64,000 bases of DNA from positions 1,798,001-1,862,000 of the forward strand of contig NZ_CP150302.1 of NCBI RefSeq assembly GCF_038051945.1, given 5' to 3'. The position numbers were made by a program, and so were the translations under genes. The notes beneath the pieces are model-generated. The model was not told the origin of the DNA and searched no databases. It saw only the letters and a program-made list of their open reading frames with translations. The DNA comes from Paenibacillus sp. FSL H3-0469. GTDB lineage: Bacteria > Bacillota > Bacilli > Paenibacillales > Paenibacillaceae. Position 1 is the stretch's first letter. Each line of letters opens with the position of its first letter. Of the stretch, positions 16,884-26,577 are shown one piece after another.

Positions 16884-17857
16884 AGAATCCCCTCCTGCTG
16901 CAGGATACAGCGGCATGTATGGCCCGGCTGCACTTCAAGCAGCTCCGGGAGCTGCTCCCGGCAGCGGTCCACCGCTACAGGACAACGCGGCGCGAACCGG
17001 CAGCCGGGCGGCAGACTGGCCGGATTCGGCACCTGCCCCGGAATCGAGCTGAGGCGTTCCTCATCCCCCGCCAGCTGGGGCAGGGAAGCCAGCAGCCCTT
17101 GCGTATACGGATGCAGCGGCTGGCTGTACAGAGTAGCCACATCTGTCTCCTCAACAATCTGACCCGCGTACATAATAACAACCCGGTCACACATCTCGGC
17201 AACGACTCCCAGATCATGTGTGATCATCAGGATCGACATGCCCTCATTCTTTTGCAGATCCCGCATCAGATCAAGGATCTGCGCCTGAATCGTCACATCC
17301 AGCGCTGTCGTCGGTTCATCGGCAATGAGCAACTGGGGACTACAGACCATCGCCATCGCAATCATTACCCGCTGCCGCATCCCGCCGGAGAGCTGATGGG
17401 CATACTGCTGGGCAATCTTCTCCGGGCGGGGAATTCCTACCTTGCGCAGCATCTCCACCGCCCGGGCGTCGGCTTCCTTCTTGCTCAGCTTCAGATGATA
17501 ACGGGCGGATTCGGAGATCTGGCGCCCGATCTTGAACACCGGATTCAGCGAGGTCATCGGCTCCTGAAAAATCATTGCAATCCGGTTCCCCCGGATGCTC
17601 CGTACCTCTTTTACCGACATCTCCAGCATATCCTTGCCCTCAAAGCGGATTTGGCCGGAAGCAATCCGGCTGATCCGCTTAGGCAGCAGCTGCATGATGG
17701 AGAGTGAGGTGATGCTTTTGCCGCAGCCGGATTCACCGACAATGCCCAGCGTCTCTCCCTTGCGCACTGACAGACTGATGCCGTCCACCGCACGGATCGT
17801 ACCCGCCGCTGTCTGGAACTCGGTGCATAGCCCTGATACCTCCAGCAGTTCTGTCAT
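16880..17857 (-). CDS. Peptide/dipeptide ABC transporter ATPase, DppD/OppD type
   Basis: This 325-aa ATPase has Walker [12 protein letters not shown], signature [15 protein letters not shown], Walker [13 protein letters not shown] and the C-terminal [15 protein letters not shown] cluster typical of the OppD/DppD group. ATG 17857 follows GGGAG by eight bases. A pair of 63-bp hairpin repeats separates it from the M20 hydrolase gene upstream, which might modulate expression within the operon (inference). Confidence 0.93.
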   Translation of the reverse strand: MTELLEVSGLCTEFQTAAGTIRAVDGISLSVRKGETLGIVGESGCGKSITSLSIMQLLPKRISRIASGQIRFEGKDMLEMSVKEVRSIRGNRIAMIFQEPMTSLNPVFKIGRQISESARYHLKLSKKEADARAVEMLRKVGIPRPEKIAQQYAHQLSGGMRQRVMIAMAMVCSPQLLIADEPTTALDVTIQAQILDLMRDLQKNEGMSILMITHDLGVVAEMCDRVVIMYAGQIVEETDVATLYSQPLHPYTQGLLASLPQLAGDEERLSSIPGQVPNPASLPPGCRFAPRCPVAVDRCREQLPELLEVQPGHTCRCILQQEGIL

Positions 17858-17882
17858 GATTGCATCTCCCCCAATAAAAACT

Positions 17883-18000
17883 CCCCACAAAGTGATGTTT
17901 TGCTTCGATGATTACTCAGGTACTTTGCGGGGGCCCCAAAAAAATCCCCACAAAGTGATGTTTTACTTCGATGATTACTCAGGTACTTTGCGGGGGCCCC
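17883..18000. repeat. Two tandem 63-bp hairpin repeats
   Basis: Copies start at 17883 and 17946, differing at one internal base. Each has CCCCACAAAGT facing ACTTTGCGGGG about 30 bases later, so each can fold into a long stem-loop. They fill the spacer between the M20 hydrolase and DppD-type genes. Confidence 0.9.
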
Positions 18001-18018
18001 AACTAATTATTCCTCTTC

Positions 18019-19299
18019 TTATTGCTCTTCTTCCACGCCCAGATATTTAAGCGCCGTCAAAGCATAGACCTTCGCACACTGGATAATCTGCCAGACGGGA
18101 GCCTTCTCGTTAAAATTATGAATCGTTGACAGCTCGGCCGGGCCATATTGCAGCACCGGAATGTTATGCTTGCGGAAATGGCGCGCATCGCTGGAGGCCC
18201 ATTGCAGCACACCGTAGGCTTCTTCGCCGCTTACCTCACAGATACTCTCCACCAGATCCTTGACCACCGGCTCCTCATTAGAGGTCCAGTTGGCATTGCC
18301 CTGGAAGCCAAAGCCCTTGACCTCGGATTCAATGCCGGCTTCAAGCAGCAGGGAGCGGGCACGGTCCAGCACATCCCGGTAGTCTACCCCGAAGGGTACA
18401 CGGGAATCGACCTGAATCGTGCAGCGGTCCGCCACTACGTTCACCTTGGTTCCGCCCTGGATCGTTCCGATGTTCACTGTCACATGGTCGAATACCTGAT
18501 AGGCAAGGGAATCTCTTTCTTCGCTGCCTTTCACATACTCCTGCGAGATGCGGATAATCTCCCGGACTTCCTCGGGAATGTCCACTTTGATATCCCATAG
18601 CCGCTGTAAGGCTTCAATCCCTTTGGCTGCCTTCACAATCGCACTGTCTCCAACCACTGGCGACAGGCTGCCGTGACCCGGTGTGCCTTCGACGGTGAAT
18701 TCGAACCAGCAGCTGCCCTTTTGCCCGATGGTCGGGTTCAGCGGGCCGGAAGGCTCGGCAATCACCGCAGCGGTTCCGGTAATCAGGCCGCGCTCCAGCA
18801 CCCAGGGAACTCCAAGATGACCTCCGGTCTCTTCATCAGGCACGATCAGCAGGGACAGATCCCCTTGCAGCGGAACGCCCAGCTTCGACAGCAGTGCAGT
18901 GACGTAGATTAACCCGGCCAGCCCCGCTTTCATATCCGAAGCGCCTCTGCCCAGCAGATAGCCGTCCACAATATCGCCGCAGAACGGATCGAAATCCCAG
19001 CGCGAGCGGTCTCCCGCCGGAACGACATCGGTGTGTCCGCAGTAGATCAGTTTTTTACCGGTGCGCTCTTCTGCTCCTGCGCCCAGTGTGGACACCAGAT
19101 TGAACATGGTTTCAGTCGCCGGATAGATCGAAGTATCGATCCCGGCTTCCTTCAGATAACTAATAATATAAGCGCTGATCTCCCGCGAATCTCCCGGCGG
19201 ATTCTCCGAAGGGAATCGGATCAGCTCAGAGCACAGCGCAAGCAGCTCCTCCTGCCCGGCATCAATGGCCTCCAGTACCTTGCTTTTCCAGTCCGTCAT
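18019..19299 (-). CDS. M20-family metallohydrolase (ArgE/DapE/acylase type)
   Basis: This 426-aa zinc hydrolase has the family's metal and catalytic residues in order: YCGHTDVVP (His, Asp), GRGASDMKAG (Asp), PDEETGG (two Glu), and a late His. A dimerisation domain lies in the middle. Family members remove N-acyl groups or split dipeptides in the cytoplasm. It lies inside the peptide transporter operon, between the binding-protein and ATPase genes, so it probably acts on the imported compound. The exact substrate is unknown. Confidence 0.88.
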   Translation of the reverse strand: MTDWKSKVLEAIDAGQEELLALCSELIRFPSENPPGDSREISAYIISYLKEAGIDTSIYPATETMFNLVSTLGAGAEERTGKKLIYCGHTDVVPAGDRSRWDFDPFCGDIVDGYLLGRGASDMKAGLAGLIYVTALLSKLGVPLQGDLSLLIVPDEETGGHLGVPWVLERGLITGTAAVIAEPSGPLNPTIGQKGSCWFEFTVEGTPGHGSLSPVVGDSAIVKAAKGIEALQRLWDIKVDIPEEVREIIRISQEYVKGSEERDSLAYQVFDHVTVNIGTIQGGTKVNVVADRCTIQVDSRVPFGVDYRDVLDRARSLLLEAGIESEVKGFGFQGNANWTSNEEPVVKDLVESICEVSGEEAYGVLQWASSDARHFRKHNIPVLQYGPAELSTIHNFNEKAPVWQIIQCAKVYALTALKYLGVEEEQ

Positions 19300-19370
19300 G
19301 GGTTACGAATTCTCCTTTGTGACCCCGCTTCCCTGCATGCAGCAGGCACAGGGTCCTGTGAATTTGTGCA

Positions 19371-19402
19371 AAGAGGGACAAGCCTGGGGCCTGTCCGCTC
19401 TC
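19371..19402 (-). terminator. Possible intra-operon terminator after the binding-protein gene
   Basis: AGAGGGACA faces TGTCCGCTCT with a GC-rich middle. On the minus strand it is followed by a short CTCTTTGC. Weak terminators behind binding-protein genes often raise their dose relative to downstream genes. Confidence 0.45.
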
Positions 19403-19418
19403 TTTTAGCCAAACCTGC

Positions 19419-21020
19419 TTATTCTGTAATCGACAGCGGATAGAAACGGATCACTTCATCCGGGTAAAAGGCGTAGCCGCTGATCTTGTTGCTCATACCG
19501 ACAATGCGGTTATATTCGTAGAGATACGCCCAAGGTGCTTCTGTCGTGATGATCTCCTGTGCCTGCTTGTAGAGCTCTGTGCGCTTCGCCGTATCTGTCT
19601 CCAGGTTCGCCTGCTCCCACAGCTTGTCTACTTCAGCGTTCTGGTAGTTGATATAGTTGGAAGAGCCCTTGCCGTACAGCAGGAAGCCGAGGTGGTAGCC
19701 GGGATCATTGACGAATGAAGTCCATTTAGAGATATAAGAGGTCAGATTATTGGTCTTCTGCTGCTCCAGGAACTGGGCACGGGCCAGCTTGTTGATCTTC
19801 ATGTTGACTCCGATTTTGGCCAGCTCAGCCTGGATCAGGACCGCATCATCTTCCCAGTCATCGAAGCCGGAGCCCAGCGTGAAGTCGAAGTCAAAGCCTT
19901 TCTCGTAGCCTGCTTCCTTCAGCAGCGCCTTGGCCTTGTCCAGGTTGTACTCATACACATAGCCTGCATCGGTGAAGCCTGGTGTGTTGCTCGCTACCGC
20001 ACTCTTCATCTGCTTGGCCTGGCCGTACATGACCCCGCTCAGCAGCTGATCGTAAGGAATTGCATAGTTGATCGCTTGACGGACTTTTACATTATCGAAC
20101 GGCTTGACCTTGTTGTTCATGGCGAAGAACAGAATCCGGTTACTCGCATTGGAAGCGACCGTCAGCGCCGAATTGCTCTCCAGCGTGGATACATCCTTCG
20201 GAGGAATCTCAATCGCCATGTCTACATCGCCCTTACCCAGCAGCAGCACGCGGTTCGAGGCTTCCTTGGTGAACTTCAGAGTTACCTTGCCGAGGCTTGG
20301 CGCACCCTGCCAGTAGCTATCATTAGCGGTGAAAACAGCTTCAGTAGCCGGGTCCCACTTCGTAAGCTTGAACGGGCCGGAGCCGGCTGCATTCGTCTTC
20401 AGGTAGTCTGCACCCTGTGCTTCCACCGTCTTCTGGTCCACGATAGAGAAGGTGTACATCGCCAGAATCTGCAGGAAATTATGATTGGCATTCGTCAAGG
20501 TCACTTCAACAGTCGAAGGGTCTTTTACCGCAACCGATTTAATGGAAGCCATGCCGTAGAGGAAGCTGCCGGAGCTGGACTTCGCCACACGTTCAAAAGA
20601 ATACGCCACCGCCTCGGCATCCACCGGATTGCCGCTCTGGAAGCTCACGCCGGATTTCAGCTTGAACGTATACACCGTGTTGTCAGCATTCACTTCCCAG
20701 CTCTCTGCGAGCATGGGCTTGATATCTTCGGTATTGGCGATGCTGGCGCCATTCTCGGTCTTGATGCCGTAGGTGACCAGCTGATCATAAGCGGCCAGCA
20801 CAAGCGTATCGGAGGTCAGATCATTGGCTTCCGCCGGGTCGAGCGTGGTGCCGCCCTCGGAATAGGCCACCGTCAGGTTCTTTTTGACCGGGGCTGCGGT
20901 TGCTGCCGTATCTGTTCCCGCCGAAGTGGCAGCAGGGGTCTGCGGATTGGCGCTGCTGGCGCATCCGGCAAGCATGATTGAAAAAGCGACGAGTGTGGAC
21001 AACAGTTTAACTTTTTTCAT
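19419..21020 (-). CDS. ABC transporter substrate-binding lipoprotein, SBP_bac_5 (peptide) family
   Basis: This 533-aa precursor starts MKKVKLLSTLVAFSIMLAGC. The lipobox LAGC places the mature N-terminal cysteine at residue 20, followed by a flexible Ala/Thr-rich linker. The body has family features: TLDPAEANDLTSDTLVLAAYDQL, then YTFKLKSGVSFQSGNPVDAEAVAYSF, which is the usual signature region. It is anchored outside the membrane and delivers a peptide-like ligand to the DppBC-type permeases. It is the third gene of the operon. Confidence 0.94.
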   Translation of the reverse strand: MKKVKLLSTLVAFSIMLAGCASSANPQTPAATSAGTDTAATAAPVKKNLTVAYSEGGTTLDPAEANDLTSDTLVLAAYDQLVTYGIKTENGASIANTEDIKPMLAESWEVNADNTVYTFKLKSGVSFQSGNPVDAEAVAYSFERVAKSSSGSFLYGMASIKSVAVKDPSTVEVTLTNANHNFLQILAMYTFSIVDQKTVEAQGADYLKTNAAGSGPFKLTKWDPATEAVFTANDSYWQGAPSLGKVTLKFTKEASNRVLLLGKGDVDMAIEIPPKDVSTLESNSALTVASNASNRILFFAMNNKVKPFDNVKVRQAINYAIPYDQLLSGVMYGQAKQMKSAVASNTPGFTDAGYVYEYNLDKAKALLKEAGYEKGFDFDFTLGSGFDDWEDDAVLIQAELAKIGVNMKINKLARAQFLEQQKTNNLTSYISKWTSFVNDPGYHLGFLLYGKGSSNYINYQNAEVDKLWEQANLETDTAKRTELYKQAQEIITTEAPWAYLYEYNRIVGMSNKISGYAFYPDEVIRFYPLSITE

Positions 21021-21166
21021 CGGTAATTCCTCCCTTTTCTATATCCTGCCTGCATAACAACTACTTGTGCTGCTGATGATTGTCTGCCGCCCTGCGTTCC
21101 AGCTGACATTAATCTATCTATCTTTATCAGGGATGGGGCAGCCTTGGGGGATTCCCCTGCTACGCC

Positions 21167-22063
21167 TCATTTCCCCGAACGCAACCGCGGGTCAAGCACA
21201 TCCCGGAAGCCGTCTCCGAGTAAGTTGAAGCCTAAGATAGAGGTGGCAATGCCGAGGCCTGGAAAAGTAACCAGCCACCATTGCCCGGAAATGATATATT
21301 CCCGGCCTTCAGAGATCATCGCGCCCCATTCGGCAATCGGGGGTCTGACCCCCAGCCCCAGGAAGCTGAGACTGGACGCGGTCAGGATGGCGAAGCCCAT
21401 CCCGAGCGTAGCCTGCACCATTAGCGGAGCCAGGGCATTCGGCAGAATGTGGCGGTACAGAATGACTCTATCCTTCACTCCAATGGCGCGGCTGGCCTCG
21501 ATATACTCCTTCTCCCGCAGCGAGACCGTCTGGCCGAACATCAGCCGGGCGAATTCGGGAATGCCGACAATGCCGACGGCGATCATTGCGCTGCTGAGTC
21601 CGGCGCCTATCGAGGCCGCAATCGCCATCGACAATACCAGTGAAGGGAAGGAGAGCAATACATCCATGACCCGCATGATGATGGTTCCGGTCCGGCCGCC
21701 GTAGTAAGCGGCAATCCCGCCCAGCGGCATCCCGATCAGAAAGGAGATCGAGACCGCGATCAGGCCGGTCCAGATGCTGATCCGTGCGCCGTACAGCACC
21801 CGGCTGAGAATATCCCGGCCGAAGTTGTCGGTTCCGAACCAGTGGCTGCCGGAGGGCGGCTGCAGCTTGCTCGCCATATCCGTGACGAACGGATCATGCG
21901 GAGCCAGCCAAGGGGCGAAGATGGCTACCATAGTCCAGATCAGGATGAAGGTCAGCCCGATGGCCGCCAGGCGGTTGTGCAGCAGCAGAGATAATAGGGT
22001 CCGGGGCTTAGCCTGTGCGGGCTTCGCCGGGCTGCCCTGTGCTGAATGTGCTGCAGTGCTCAC
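21167..22063 (-). CDS. Peptide ABC transporter permease, DppC/OppC type
   Basis: This 298-aa membrane protein starts at GTG 22063, nine bases after AGGAGG; the frame runs open to 22087. A polar N-terminal stretch precedes the first helix (LAAIGLTFILIWTMVAIFAPWL). The EAA-type ATPase contact loop EYIEASRAIGVKDRVILYRHILPNA is typical of DppC. It pairs with the DppB-type permease, whose stop lies 31 bp upstream. Confidence 0.92.
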   Translation of the reverse strand: MSTAAHSAQGSPAKPAQAKPRTLLSLLLHNRLAAIGLTFILIWTMVAIFAPWLAPHDPFVTDMASKLQPPSGSHWFGTDNFGRDILSRVLYGARISIWTGLIAVSISFLIGMPLGGIAAYYGGRTGTIIMRVMDVLLSFPSLVLSMAIAASIGAGLSSAMIAVGIVGIPEFARLMFGQTVSLREKEYIEASRAIGVKDRVILYRHILPNALAPLMVQATLGMGFAILTASSLSFLGLGVRPPIAEWGAMISEGREYIISGQWWLVTFPGLGIATSILGFNLLGDGFRDVLDPRLRSGK

Positions 22064-22093
22064 AAGCAATCTCCTCCTTTCACACAAGCTGTT

Positions 22094-23104
22094 CTATTCA
22101 TAACGGATTCTCGGGTCGATGAACCCGTAGATCAGGTCGACCGCCAGGTTAATTCCGCAGTAGAGCACGGCACTGACCAGGGTGAACGCCTGGATCGGCG
22201 CGTAATCCGCCGCCAGTATGGAGTCGGTGACATAGCCGCCGATTCCCGGCCAGGAGAAGATGGTCTCCGTGATGACCGCACCGCCCATCAGGAAGCCGAA
22301 CTGGAGTCCGAGCACCGTTAATGTAGGAATCAGCGCATTGACCAGCGCGTGCTTGTAGATGACAGCCGATTCCCGCAGCCCCTTGGCCCGGGCGGTGCGG
22401 ACGAAGTCCTGATCGACCACCTCCAGCATGCTGGAGCGGGTCATCCGGGCGATGATCGCCATCGTGCCGGTACTGAGGCAGATCGCCGGAAGCAGCAGAT
22501 GCGCGAGACTGCTTTTGAGTGCGGCGGTATCTGCGGAGAGCAGACTGTCCAGTACGTACAGCCCGGTGATATGCACCGGCGGGTTAAGATCCCCGCTGAT
22601 CCGTCCCATTGGTGCCGGTGCCCAGCCCAGAATGGAGTAGAAGATATAGATGAACATCAGTCCGAGCCAGAAGATCGGCACACAAGCACCTATCAGGGAG
22701 AACACACGCGAGATGTGATCCAGCAGGGATTCCTTACGGGTAGCGGCCACAATGCCTACCGGAATGGCGATTAGAACGGCAATCAGGATGCTGGCCAGGG
22801 TCAGCTCAATCGTAGCCGGGAAGCGTGAGGCCAGATCGCTGGCGACCGAATGTCCCGTGTGATAGGCATAGCCGATATCGCCTTGCAGCAGCTGCCCGAT
22901 GTAAGCGAAGAACTGGATATACAGCGGCTTGTCCAGCCCCATATCCTGGCGGATCTTGTTCACAATCTCCTCTGGAGCCTGCTCTCCGGCCAGCATAATC
23001 GCAGGATCGCCCGGCAGCACTCTCGACAGAATGAAGGTGATGACGATAATGCCGAGCAAGGCTGGAATCATCTGCAGAAGTCTTTTTAATGTATAAGCAA
23101 ACAA
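22094..23104 (-). CDS. Peptide ABC transporter permease, DppB/OppB type
   Basis: This 336-aa protein starts at TTG 23104; AAGGGGG lies eight bases upstream and no ATG alternative exists. FAYTLKRLLQMIPALLGIIV at the N-terminus and the loop DFVRTARAKGLRESAVIYKHALVNALIP are characteristic of DppB. It is the first gene of the transporter operon (B, C, binding protein, M20 hydrolase, D, F). A perfect 7-2-7 palindrome sits about 105 bp upstream, and a PucR-type regulator gene lies just beyond. Confidence 0.93.
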   Translation of the reverse strand: MFAYTLKRLLQMIPALLGIIVITFILSRVLPGDPAIMLAGEQAPEEIVNKIRQDMGLDKPLYIQFFAYIGQLLQGDIGYAYHTGHSVASDLASRFPATIELTLASILIAVLIAIPVGIVAATRKESLLDHISRVFSLIGACVPIFWLGLMFIYIFYSILGWAPAPMGRISGDLNPPVHITGLYVLDSLLSADTAALKSSLAHLLLPAICLSTGTMAIIARMTRSSMLEVVDQDFVRTARAKGLRESAVIYKHALVNALIPTLTVLGLQFGFLMGGAVITETIFSWPGIGGYVTDSILAADYAPIQAFTLVSAVLYCGINLAVDLIYGFIDPRIRYE

Positions 23105-23207
23105 TGAATCAACCCCCTTACGACTTCGACTGCTGTGCCTCTGTGACGGAATTACGCTCTCATGTCAGGTAATGCGTGTATGCTTTGTCTTATTAAAGTG
23201 TTGAGCT

Positions 23208-23223
23208 AATTCTACATAGAATT
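23208..23223. promoter_or_regulatory. Perfect palindrome in the transporter operon promoter region, possible operator
   Basis: AATTCTA-CA-TAGAATT is a perfect 7-2-7 inverted repeat. It lies between the PucR-type gene's terminator and the transporter's first gene. No identical copy was seen upstream of the PucR gene or of the DUF1177 operon, so assignment to PucR is a guess. Confidence 0.4.
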
Positions 23224-23258
23224 TCACAGTCACTCTACGTCCCGTTCAGCTAAAAAAA

Positions 23259-23283
23259 TGCACAACCGTTTGTCGATTGTGCA
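23259..23283 (-). terminator. Terminator of the PucR-family regulator gene
   Basis: TGCACAA pairs with TTGTGCA around an 11-base loop. On the minus strand it is followed by TTTTTTTAGC. Confidence 0.8.
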
Positions 23284-23345
23284 CTATCAAGGACTATGAA
23301 TGTTAGATTTACTCACACGACATTCCAGAAATCTTCCAAAGCGCC

Positions 23346-24872
23346 CTATTTTTCCTGGAGGTAGTAATAAATCAGGCACAAATGACAGACGAACTGCTCG
23401 CGCGGATCATTCAGATCGAAGCCGGTGATATCCCGAATCCGCTCCAGCCGGTATTTGACGGAGTTGCGGTGGATATAGAGGCTGTTCGCTGTCTCAATCA
23501 GACTGCCCCGGCATTCCAGATAATGATAGAAGGTCAGCAGCATATTGCTGTCATGCTCCTGGTCGTATTGCAGCAGCTTGCCCAGCTTACGCTCGAACAG
23601 CCGCTCGAATCCGGGACCGCCAAGCCCCTCCAGCAGATGATAGACCTCCATCTCTTCATAGCGGGTGATCCCGCCGGGACCTTGTCCCAGCCTTCTGGAG
23701 ATGGACAGCGCTTTGCGCGCCTCGTTATAGCTGGTGTGGATGTCCCACAAATATTCCGAGGTGCCGATACCGCAGCGGTAGCTGCTTAAGCCTTCGTTCT
23801 TGTCCTGCAGCCAGCCGTCCAGCGTCTTGTCCCACGGCTCCTCTGCGTCACCGCCCGGCGTGAACCTGCGCCCCTCCTGCGTAGGCAGGAACAGCACCGC
23901 CCGGCTCGAACGGTACTCTGCGTGCGGTGTGACCCCGCGCTTCTTCGCCTCCCGCTCCAGCAGCCGGTTCACCGTCTCCTCGCTCGGTGCCGTCTCCCCT
24001 TCGATGACGGCCACCTCCCACTTGTGCTCCGGGTTCATCCCGAGCTGGCGGGCCCGCCGCTGGACCTCATGTCTCGACGGCAGCGGCGGAGTCAGCAGCT
24101 CATCGATGAAGTTGCCGCGCAGCCGGAATTCCGTATCTTCGGCTACCTTACGCCGCATCAGTTCAAGGGCAAAAACAAGCCGGGCCTGCTCTATGCCCAC
24201 CTCTTCCATATCATCGAGCCGCTCCTTGTGGACGAGCAGCCGGGCAACCGTCCGGCGGTCCACATGGATGTTCCAGCTCAGCGGTGCGGCGCTCTGCGCC
24301 CAGTCATAGTCTGCCGGTGAGGATACAATAATCTTCCGCTCCGTATCCACGAGTGCCACCGGGGCCTTAAGGAACTCCGCCACACTATCGCTGACCGCCT
24401 GAATGCCGCTGTTCTCCAGCACCATGGTGGTCAGCGTGCGGTAGACCTCCTCCGCCCGGCGCAGCAGCATAGCCTGCCGTCCCAGCAGCAGCTCCATCAC
24501 CGGCTGGGTGATATCCGTGTACGGAATCTCGGGCGGGATCTCCACAATCGGCAGACCGCAGGCATTGCTGGCCTCGATGGCCCCCTGGGGGATCTCCTTC
24601 AGAAAGCGGGCCGGCTTGATCGCCAGCGCCGCTGCCCCCAGGTTGTCGAGCGTGTAGATCACCTCGGTCAGCAGTGAAGGATCATGCCGGATTGAATAGG
24701 CTGTCGTCAGCAGCATCACCCCTTCGCTGATCCAGCCCTTCAGATCCGGAACCTCCATAATATCGACGAACCGCACCACCCGGTCCAGCCCCTGCTCCCC
24801 GCTGATGACCTTCGCTTTCCCAAGAACCGAGAGCTCCATTAGCTCCCGTAGCGTAATTCCTCGTGTATTCAC
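23346..24872 (-). CDS. PucR-family transcriptional regulator
   Basis: This 508-aa protein is of the PucR/CdaR group. The N-terminal PucR domain (ITLRELMELSVLGKAKVISG, VRFVDIMEVPD) covers about residues 5-125. A middle sensory region follows, then the C-terminal helix-turn-helix (LIETANSLYIHRNSVKYRLERI, about residues 455-476). GTG 24872 is seven bases after GGGAGG; the frame runs open to 25037. Family members activate catabolic genes for purines, amino acids or similar nitrogen sources. It lies between the peptide transporter operon and the DUF1177 operon, all in one direction, and is the likely regulator of both. Confidence 0.9.
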   Translation of the reverse strand: MNTRGITLRELMELSVLGKAKVISGEQGLDRVVRFVDIMEVPDLKGWISEGVMLLTTAYSIRHDPSLLTEVIYTLDNLGAAALAIKPARFLKEIPQGAIEASNACGLPIVEIPPEIPYTDITQPVMELLLGRQAMLLRRAEEVYRTLTTMVLENSGIQAVSDSVAEFLKAPVALVDTERKIIVSSPADYDWAQSAAPLSWNIHVDRRTVARLLVHKERLDDMEEVGIEQARLVFALELMRRKVAEDTEFRLRGNFIDELLTPPLPSRHEVQRRARQLGMNPEHKWEVAVIEGETAPSEETVNRLLEREAKKRGVTPHAEYRSSRAVLFLPTQEGRRFTPGGDAEEPWDKTLDGWLQDKNEGLSSYRCGIGTSEYLWDIHTSYNEARKALSISRRLGQGPGGITRYEEMEVYHLLEGLGGPGFERLFERKLGKLLQYDQEHDSNMLLTFYHYLECRGSLIETANSLYIHRNSVKYRLERIRDITGFDLNDPREQFVCHLCLIYYYLQEK

Positions 24873-25165
24873 CCTTCCGCCTCCCTTTGCTGTCTTCAGT
24901 ATTTCATGATTTTTCCTGAAATATGCTATATCTCTGCCGCCAGCCACTTTTTGCGTTCCCGCTAGTTTATCAGAGATTCCTGCCGAGCCACAGGAAATTC
25001 GTATCCAGTTGGTGATATTTTCGGTGTGAAAACGCATTAGGAAGAAATTGGATGGTGGTGGATGCGACGGGAGCGGTTGCTGGGGGAAGGGGTTAGTAGC
25101 ACTAGGGACAGAGATAGGGGCGGCAAATTGGAAAATGGTGAGAGAGGGAGGTAGGGAGGCGGGTC

Positions 25166-25350
25166 AGAGGGATTTATCCCTTTAATTATGCGCAGCGGGC
25201 GCGTTTCTCCGCATTCAGAGGGATTTATCCCTTTGATTTCGAGCTGCGGGCGCGTTTCGCCGGATTCGGAGGGATTTATCCCTTTGATTACCAGCGGCGA
25301 GCGCGTTTCGCCGAATTCAGAGGGATTTATCCCTTTGATTACGCGCGGCA
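25166..25350. repeat. 51-bp tandem hairpin array, family B (array 2)
   Basis: Cores of the form AGGGATTTATCCCTTT (palindrome GGGAT-TT-ATCCC) start at 25166, 25217, 25268 and 25319, exactly 51 bp apart. Spacers of about 30 bases are partly conserved (GCGCGTTTCGCCGAATTC type). The array lies in the 1-kb gap upstream of the PucR gene. The rest of that gap (25350-25680) is AT-rich and shows no gene. Confidence 0.95.
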
Positions 25351-25686
25351 GATGTATGCAGATATGTTACCTATGGCTAAGTGCTCTAACCAATTTAGTA
25401 CTCTACACCTTCTGGCTATTTCCCATTCTATAGCGCTGCATCATACTCCCTATGTACCTGACCAACTATAATTCACCTGGTTACTCTCCTCACTAACTGT
25501 TCTATTCAGCACAGCTAACCACAACGATTCAACAGATCTTTAACTAACTGTTCCCTAATTTGTCTCCCCTCCCATTCACTGAACACATGAAATGCCAAAT
25601 GTTACTCAAAAGATACTCATCCACGCCGCCCCACTCTCCTGCTTCCCCAAAGCTCTCCCCGCCAATACTCCCCTCATAGTCAATCT

Positions 25687-25710
25687 GCCGAATTCAGGGC
25701 ACTTGTGCTC
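25687..25710. repeat. Isolated family C core (GGGCACTTGTGCTC)
   Basis: GCCGAATTCA followed by GGGCACTTGTGCTC matches the spacer-core junction of the 40.1-kb array. Here it is a single copy, about 340 bp from array 2. Confidence 0.75.
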
Positions 25711-25732
25711 CTCCAATCCCTAAACAACAAAT

Positions 25733-25766
25733 AAGCGTCCCCCGGCCTGAGCCAGGAGGAACGCTT
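25733..25766 (-). terminator. Terminator of the DUF1177-racemase operon
   Basis: AAGCGTCC with an inner GGCC/GGCT part faces GGAACGCTT. On the minus strand it is followed by ATTTGTTGTTT. It lies about 140 bp after the racemase-like gene's stop. Confidence 0.65.
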
Positions 25767-25905
25767 TGAAAAGACCAGCTATTAGTTTGCCACACATTGA
25801 TTTTCACGCATTATTTGCCACACATTGCCTACACACGTAGTCTGCCCCACACTTAGAGCAACAGCGAGTTTCAACAAATTGCAAAACCGTCCAACACAAG
25901 GCTAA

Positions 25906-26577
25906 CTACGAGCGATGCACCTCTCCCGCAGCAGAAGCTCCCGTACCAGAGGCTGACGCAGCGGCAGCGGCCCCGAGGCAGAGAATCGGATCGAACGCGC
26001 GGATGCCCAGCCGCTCTTCCAGCTCCGCCGCCAGTCCGATGGTCGCGAAGCCGGTGCAGGCCAGCACCAAGACTTCAGCACCGCGTTCCACCAGCCGGGC
26101 GGCCCCCGCCAGCGCGCCTGCCCGTCCGGCAGGCGTGCCCAGATCCAGCGTGGTCGTCACGCCATCGGGGCGGTCCATGCCAATGTAGGCCCCGCCGAGA
26201 ATACCGCGGATGAGCGGCGGCACCTCTTCCAGGATCGTCAGCACGCCCACCCGGTTGCTGTAAGCCATAGCCATATGGGCCGCGCAGGAGCCCGCTCCCA
26301 GCACAGGAACATTCACCACTGCCCTGGCTTCCAAGAGTGCCGGATCGGCAGCACAGCTGATGCCGATAGCCGTGCATCCCTGCTGCTCCAGTTCCCCGGC
26401 AAGCCTTATAATCTTCGGAATGGATTCCGCCTCAGTCTGCGCATCATACACACCCCGGGGCTGATCCGGGATGCAGCGGCTCATCACCGGCAGACCATAC
26501 CGCCGCTCAATTAAATCTCCATGTAACTGGATTGCAGAGTTCTCCTGCAATGTAATGACACGTATGATTCCAAGCAT
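25906..26577 (-). CDS. Aspartate/glutamate/hydantoin racemase family protein
   Basis: This 223-aa protein is of the Asp/Glu racemase superfamily. The two catalytic cysteines appear in GISCAADP and VLACTGF, spaced as in the family. ATG 26577 follows AGGAGG by seven bases; the longer frame to 26631 has no ribosome site. The C-terminus is an Ala/Gly-rich tail. It is the last gene of the DUF1177-AroM-aminopeptidase operon and may racemise an amino-acid-like intermediate. The substrate is unknown. Confidence 0.85.
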   Translation of the reverse strand: MLGIIRVITLQENSAIQLHGDLIERRYGLPVMSRCIPDQPRGVYDAQTEAESIPKIIRLAGELEQQGCTAIGISCAADPALLEARAVVNVPVLGAGSCAAHMAMAYSNRVGVLTILEEVPPLIRGILGGAYIGMDRPDGVTTTLDLGTPAGRAGALAGAARLVERGAEVLVLACTGFATIGLAAELEERLGIRAFDPILCLGAAAAASASGTGASAAGEVHRS

